Assembly: GCF_001949145.1 (NCBI RefSeq)
Contig: NW_019091365.1
Coordinates: 1,185,449-1,249,448, forward strand
DNA length: 64,000 nucleotides
Source of the DNA: Acanthaster planci
Lineage: Eukaryota; Echinodermata; Asteroidea; Valvatida; Acanthasteridae
Direction: 5' to 3'
Shown: one piece after another, positions 62,251-64,000 of the stretch
Layout: every line of letters begins with the position of its first letter
Position numbering within the stretch: position 1 is the first letter of the stretch
Notes under the pieces: model-generated
What the model was told of the DNA's origin: nothing
The model's input: only the letters and a program-made list of their open reading frames with translations
The model's database searches: none
Position numbers and translations under genes: made by a program

Positions 62251-63804
62251 ATGGAGATTGCCTACCAATCTTACACGCTAACCTTCGATCCGTAAGTTCA
62301 GATTTTTGCTCTTTTCAGCTTGGTTGCAATCGATCTTTTTTACCTTATGTCGGGAGAGAACTTTTGGAGTCAATGATTTAAAATTTGCTTTAGTGTCACG
62401 GGGGTGACTTGCGTTGCACCGTGTTTCGTGTCGCTTTCTTTGTTTCAGTATTTTCGCAAGACACCCGTTCCTCTCGTAGATGTCAAGCTCCGTGCACGCA
62501 CCACTATGGGATGTACACATTCTGGTTGGGTTTAACTTCGTTGTCGAGGAGCAGTTCTTCAGTACTAAACCTGTTTAGATCCACTTAGTCTTTAGCAAAT
62601 GTAGATTCGGGGAGCGATGGGGGCCATTTTTTTAAAAGTGAATTTTAGTCAGTTTCACCTCCCTTTCTAGATCTTCCAAAAGCGTGTAAAAAGCAAACAA
62701 ATTCGCCTTCCCCAAAATTTGGTCCTGGATCCGCCCCTTCTTCTTTGGAGTGCATTTTGCGGCTTGTCAATTTTATCAGTATTAAGTGTAATGAGAGAAG
62801 AATCAATGTCAAACAATTTTTGACAGAAACTACTCGAAAATCTTTCACATCGTTGAAACTGGGTATGTGTTAGTTTAAGCAATTGAGATTTACCTAATGA
62901 GAACAGTGATTAAATCGCTCTTTCAACCAGCACGAAGGCGATTATATAGAGATAATTCATGGTCCCCGGATATCAGCACATATCGCAGCTGATAACTAGG
63001 TCACTAGGAGGGCCCACGTGACCCAGTTTTAAACTGAACGGTAAATAATTTTCTTGTTTCCATACGTTCACGCGCACAAAGTGAGATTCACAACGGGTTA
63101 GTCTTTGTTTAGTCCCTTGTATTCTTGTATGTCTTGCTCAGGGAGACTTTTTAAGATGGTATAGGCTTATGTCAGTCCACATTGAGCAAACAAAAATAAA
63201 AATTTGCCTGTAATCGAAGGCATGCTTCTTCAGCTGTAGTTCGACGTCCTTTGTGCAGCCTTTTTGGGAGTGCTAGAATTTCCTATACTGTCTTACAAAG
63301 AGGATCCTTTTTAATCGTTATTTTGTCACGAAACAAAACACTGTAAATTTGGTTTTCGGGCAAGCCATATTCGGAACATAATACATTCAGAAAACGAGCC
63401 CCTCGCCACATATTTGGCTTTTATTTACACTCTGCGTTGCATGCAAACTCAAAAGTGATTTTCCATAGTCCTGGCCTTTCCAACGTCACAGCGGTATATA
63501 GTTTTGCCAGACAGTTAAATGTAACTAATTTATGGCTGGCCATCAGTGTAAAAAGAGAAGAAATCACAATCTTTTGTCTCTTCTACCCTAACGGAGCAAA
63601 TGGAAAATAGGCTTGCTAGCTAATAAGGTGAAGTTCCTGCACACACTAGTACTGGATGCCCATACAAAATGGTGGTCTTTTTCTTTTCTTTTTTTAATAT
63701 TTAGGGCCTACAGGAATCAGGTTGCTGCAAGGCATAAAAGCAGTAGAAAGGAATGGATCACGAAGTATGGCTGGGACTCCCTGTGGAACATTTATTTTCA
63801 TTAA
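62251..63804 (+). CDS. possible two-exon gene for a 46-residue protein
   Basis: Exon 1 (62251-62291) begins with ATG in a good context (GAAATGG) and ends at a strong donor GATCC/GTAAGT in phase 2. Exon 2 (63705-63804) follows a pyrimidine-rich TTTTTTTAATATTTAG acceptor, enters in the matching phase (CC+G gives Pro) and ends at TAA. The predicted peptide begins MEIAYQSYTLTFDP, has a basic centre (RHKSSRKEW) and ends in an aromatic tail (KYGWDSLWNIYFH). I do not recognise it. The spacing of Tyr/Arg/Trp-Gly residues is vaguely like short ciliary microtubule inner proteins such as CIMIP1, a weak resemblance. An extra 5' exon is possible because a weak acceptor lies just before the ATG. Confidence 0.35.
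62680..62760 (-). repeat. fragment of a GGATCC-bearing interspersed repeat
   Basis: On the minus strand, GAAGGGGCGGATCCAGGACC is followed by AAATTTTGGGGAAGGCG. Matching pieces occur at 44980-45020 (GGGCAGATCCAGAACC, GGGGGAGGGAAGG) and at 31795-31850. This looks like an old element remnant. The remainder of 62292-63704 shows nothing recognisable. Confidence 0.45.
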
Positions 63805-64000
63805 TTTTACGGTTGTATTCTGAGCACAAGTGTATAACTTAGTGGACCACCACTGACCATCCTACACTGGTCTTGGGTTTGTCTTGTGGGAATTTCATGT
63901 TAACTTTGTTTTGTCGTTTTCTCGACACGCTAGAGATACGGAAGCGACTTCATACTAGCCCGCACTTCCTAGAGATACACGGGGGAAGAAATCCGGTCTC

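Noticed and set aside
1-64000. Prokaryotic features, CRISPR arrays or a viral segment
   Set aside because: Repeats are not spacer-separated, genes are intron-split and eukaryotic throughout, and no viral gene was recognised.

Overview
The window is animal nuclear DNA. It has multi-exon genes with GT-AG introns from about 100 bases to nearly 19 kb, poly(A) signals, tRNA-derived SINEs and cut-and-paste DNA transposon remnants. Three neighbouring genes were rebuilt exon by exon, with every splice phase agreeing: NPRL3 (+, 3' part only), MPG (-, complete) and one iRhom gene of the RHBDF1/RHBDF2 type (+, complete). A single pre-duplication iRhom, the presence of MPG and the repeat style suggest an invertebrate deuterostome (echinoderm, hemichordate or cephalochordate). 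The species cannot be fixed from sequence alone.

Layout. 1-8.4 kb holds the last eight firm exons of NPRL3 (GATOR1 subunit). 9.2-11.9 kb holds MPG (alkyladenine DNA glycosylase) in three coding exons, tail-to-tail with NPRL3. 11.9-13.6 kb is a head-to-head promoter region between MPG and a probable non-coding first exon of the iRhom gene. 13.6-41.6 kb is mostly two huge 5' introns of the iRhom gene, packed with short palindromic words (TACATG repeats and TACCGGTA) and holding three candidate alternative first coding exons. 41.6-56.5 kb holds the fifteen shared iRhom coding exons. 56.5-60.1 kb is 3' flank. 60.1-61.7 kb is a two-exon ankyrin-repeat gene (-) of the ANKRD63/ANKRD34 kind with a TATA-type promoter. 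62.2-63.8 kb holds a possible two-exon gene for a 46-residue protein.

The most interesting point is the block itself. NPRL3(+), MPG(-), iRhom(+) is, when flipped, the same order and orientation as human RHBDF1(-), MPG(+), NPRL3(-) beside the alpha-globin cluster, where NPRL3 introns carry the globin enhancers. No globin gene lies inside this window. The expected place for one is beyond the left edge, past the NPRL3 5' end.

The three genes have unrelated biochemical jobs (nutrient signalling through mTORC1, base excision repair, iRhom/ADAM17 trafficking), so long-lived linkage more likely reflects shared regulatory DNA than a shared pathway. The transposon remnants recognised (two hAT-type MITEs with 8-bp target duplications, one pogo/Tigger-type element with TA duplication plus a related degraded copy, and several SINE fragments) all sit in introns or gene flanks.
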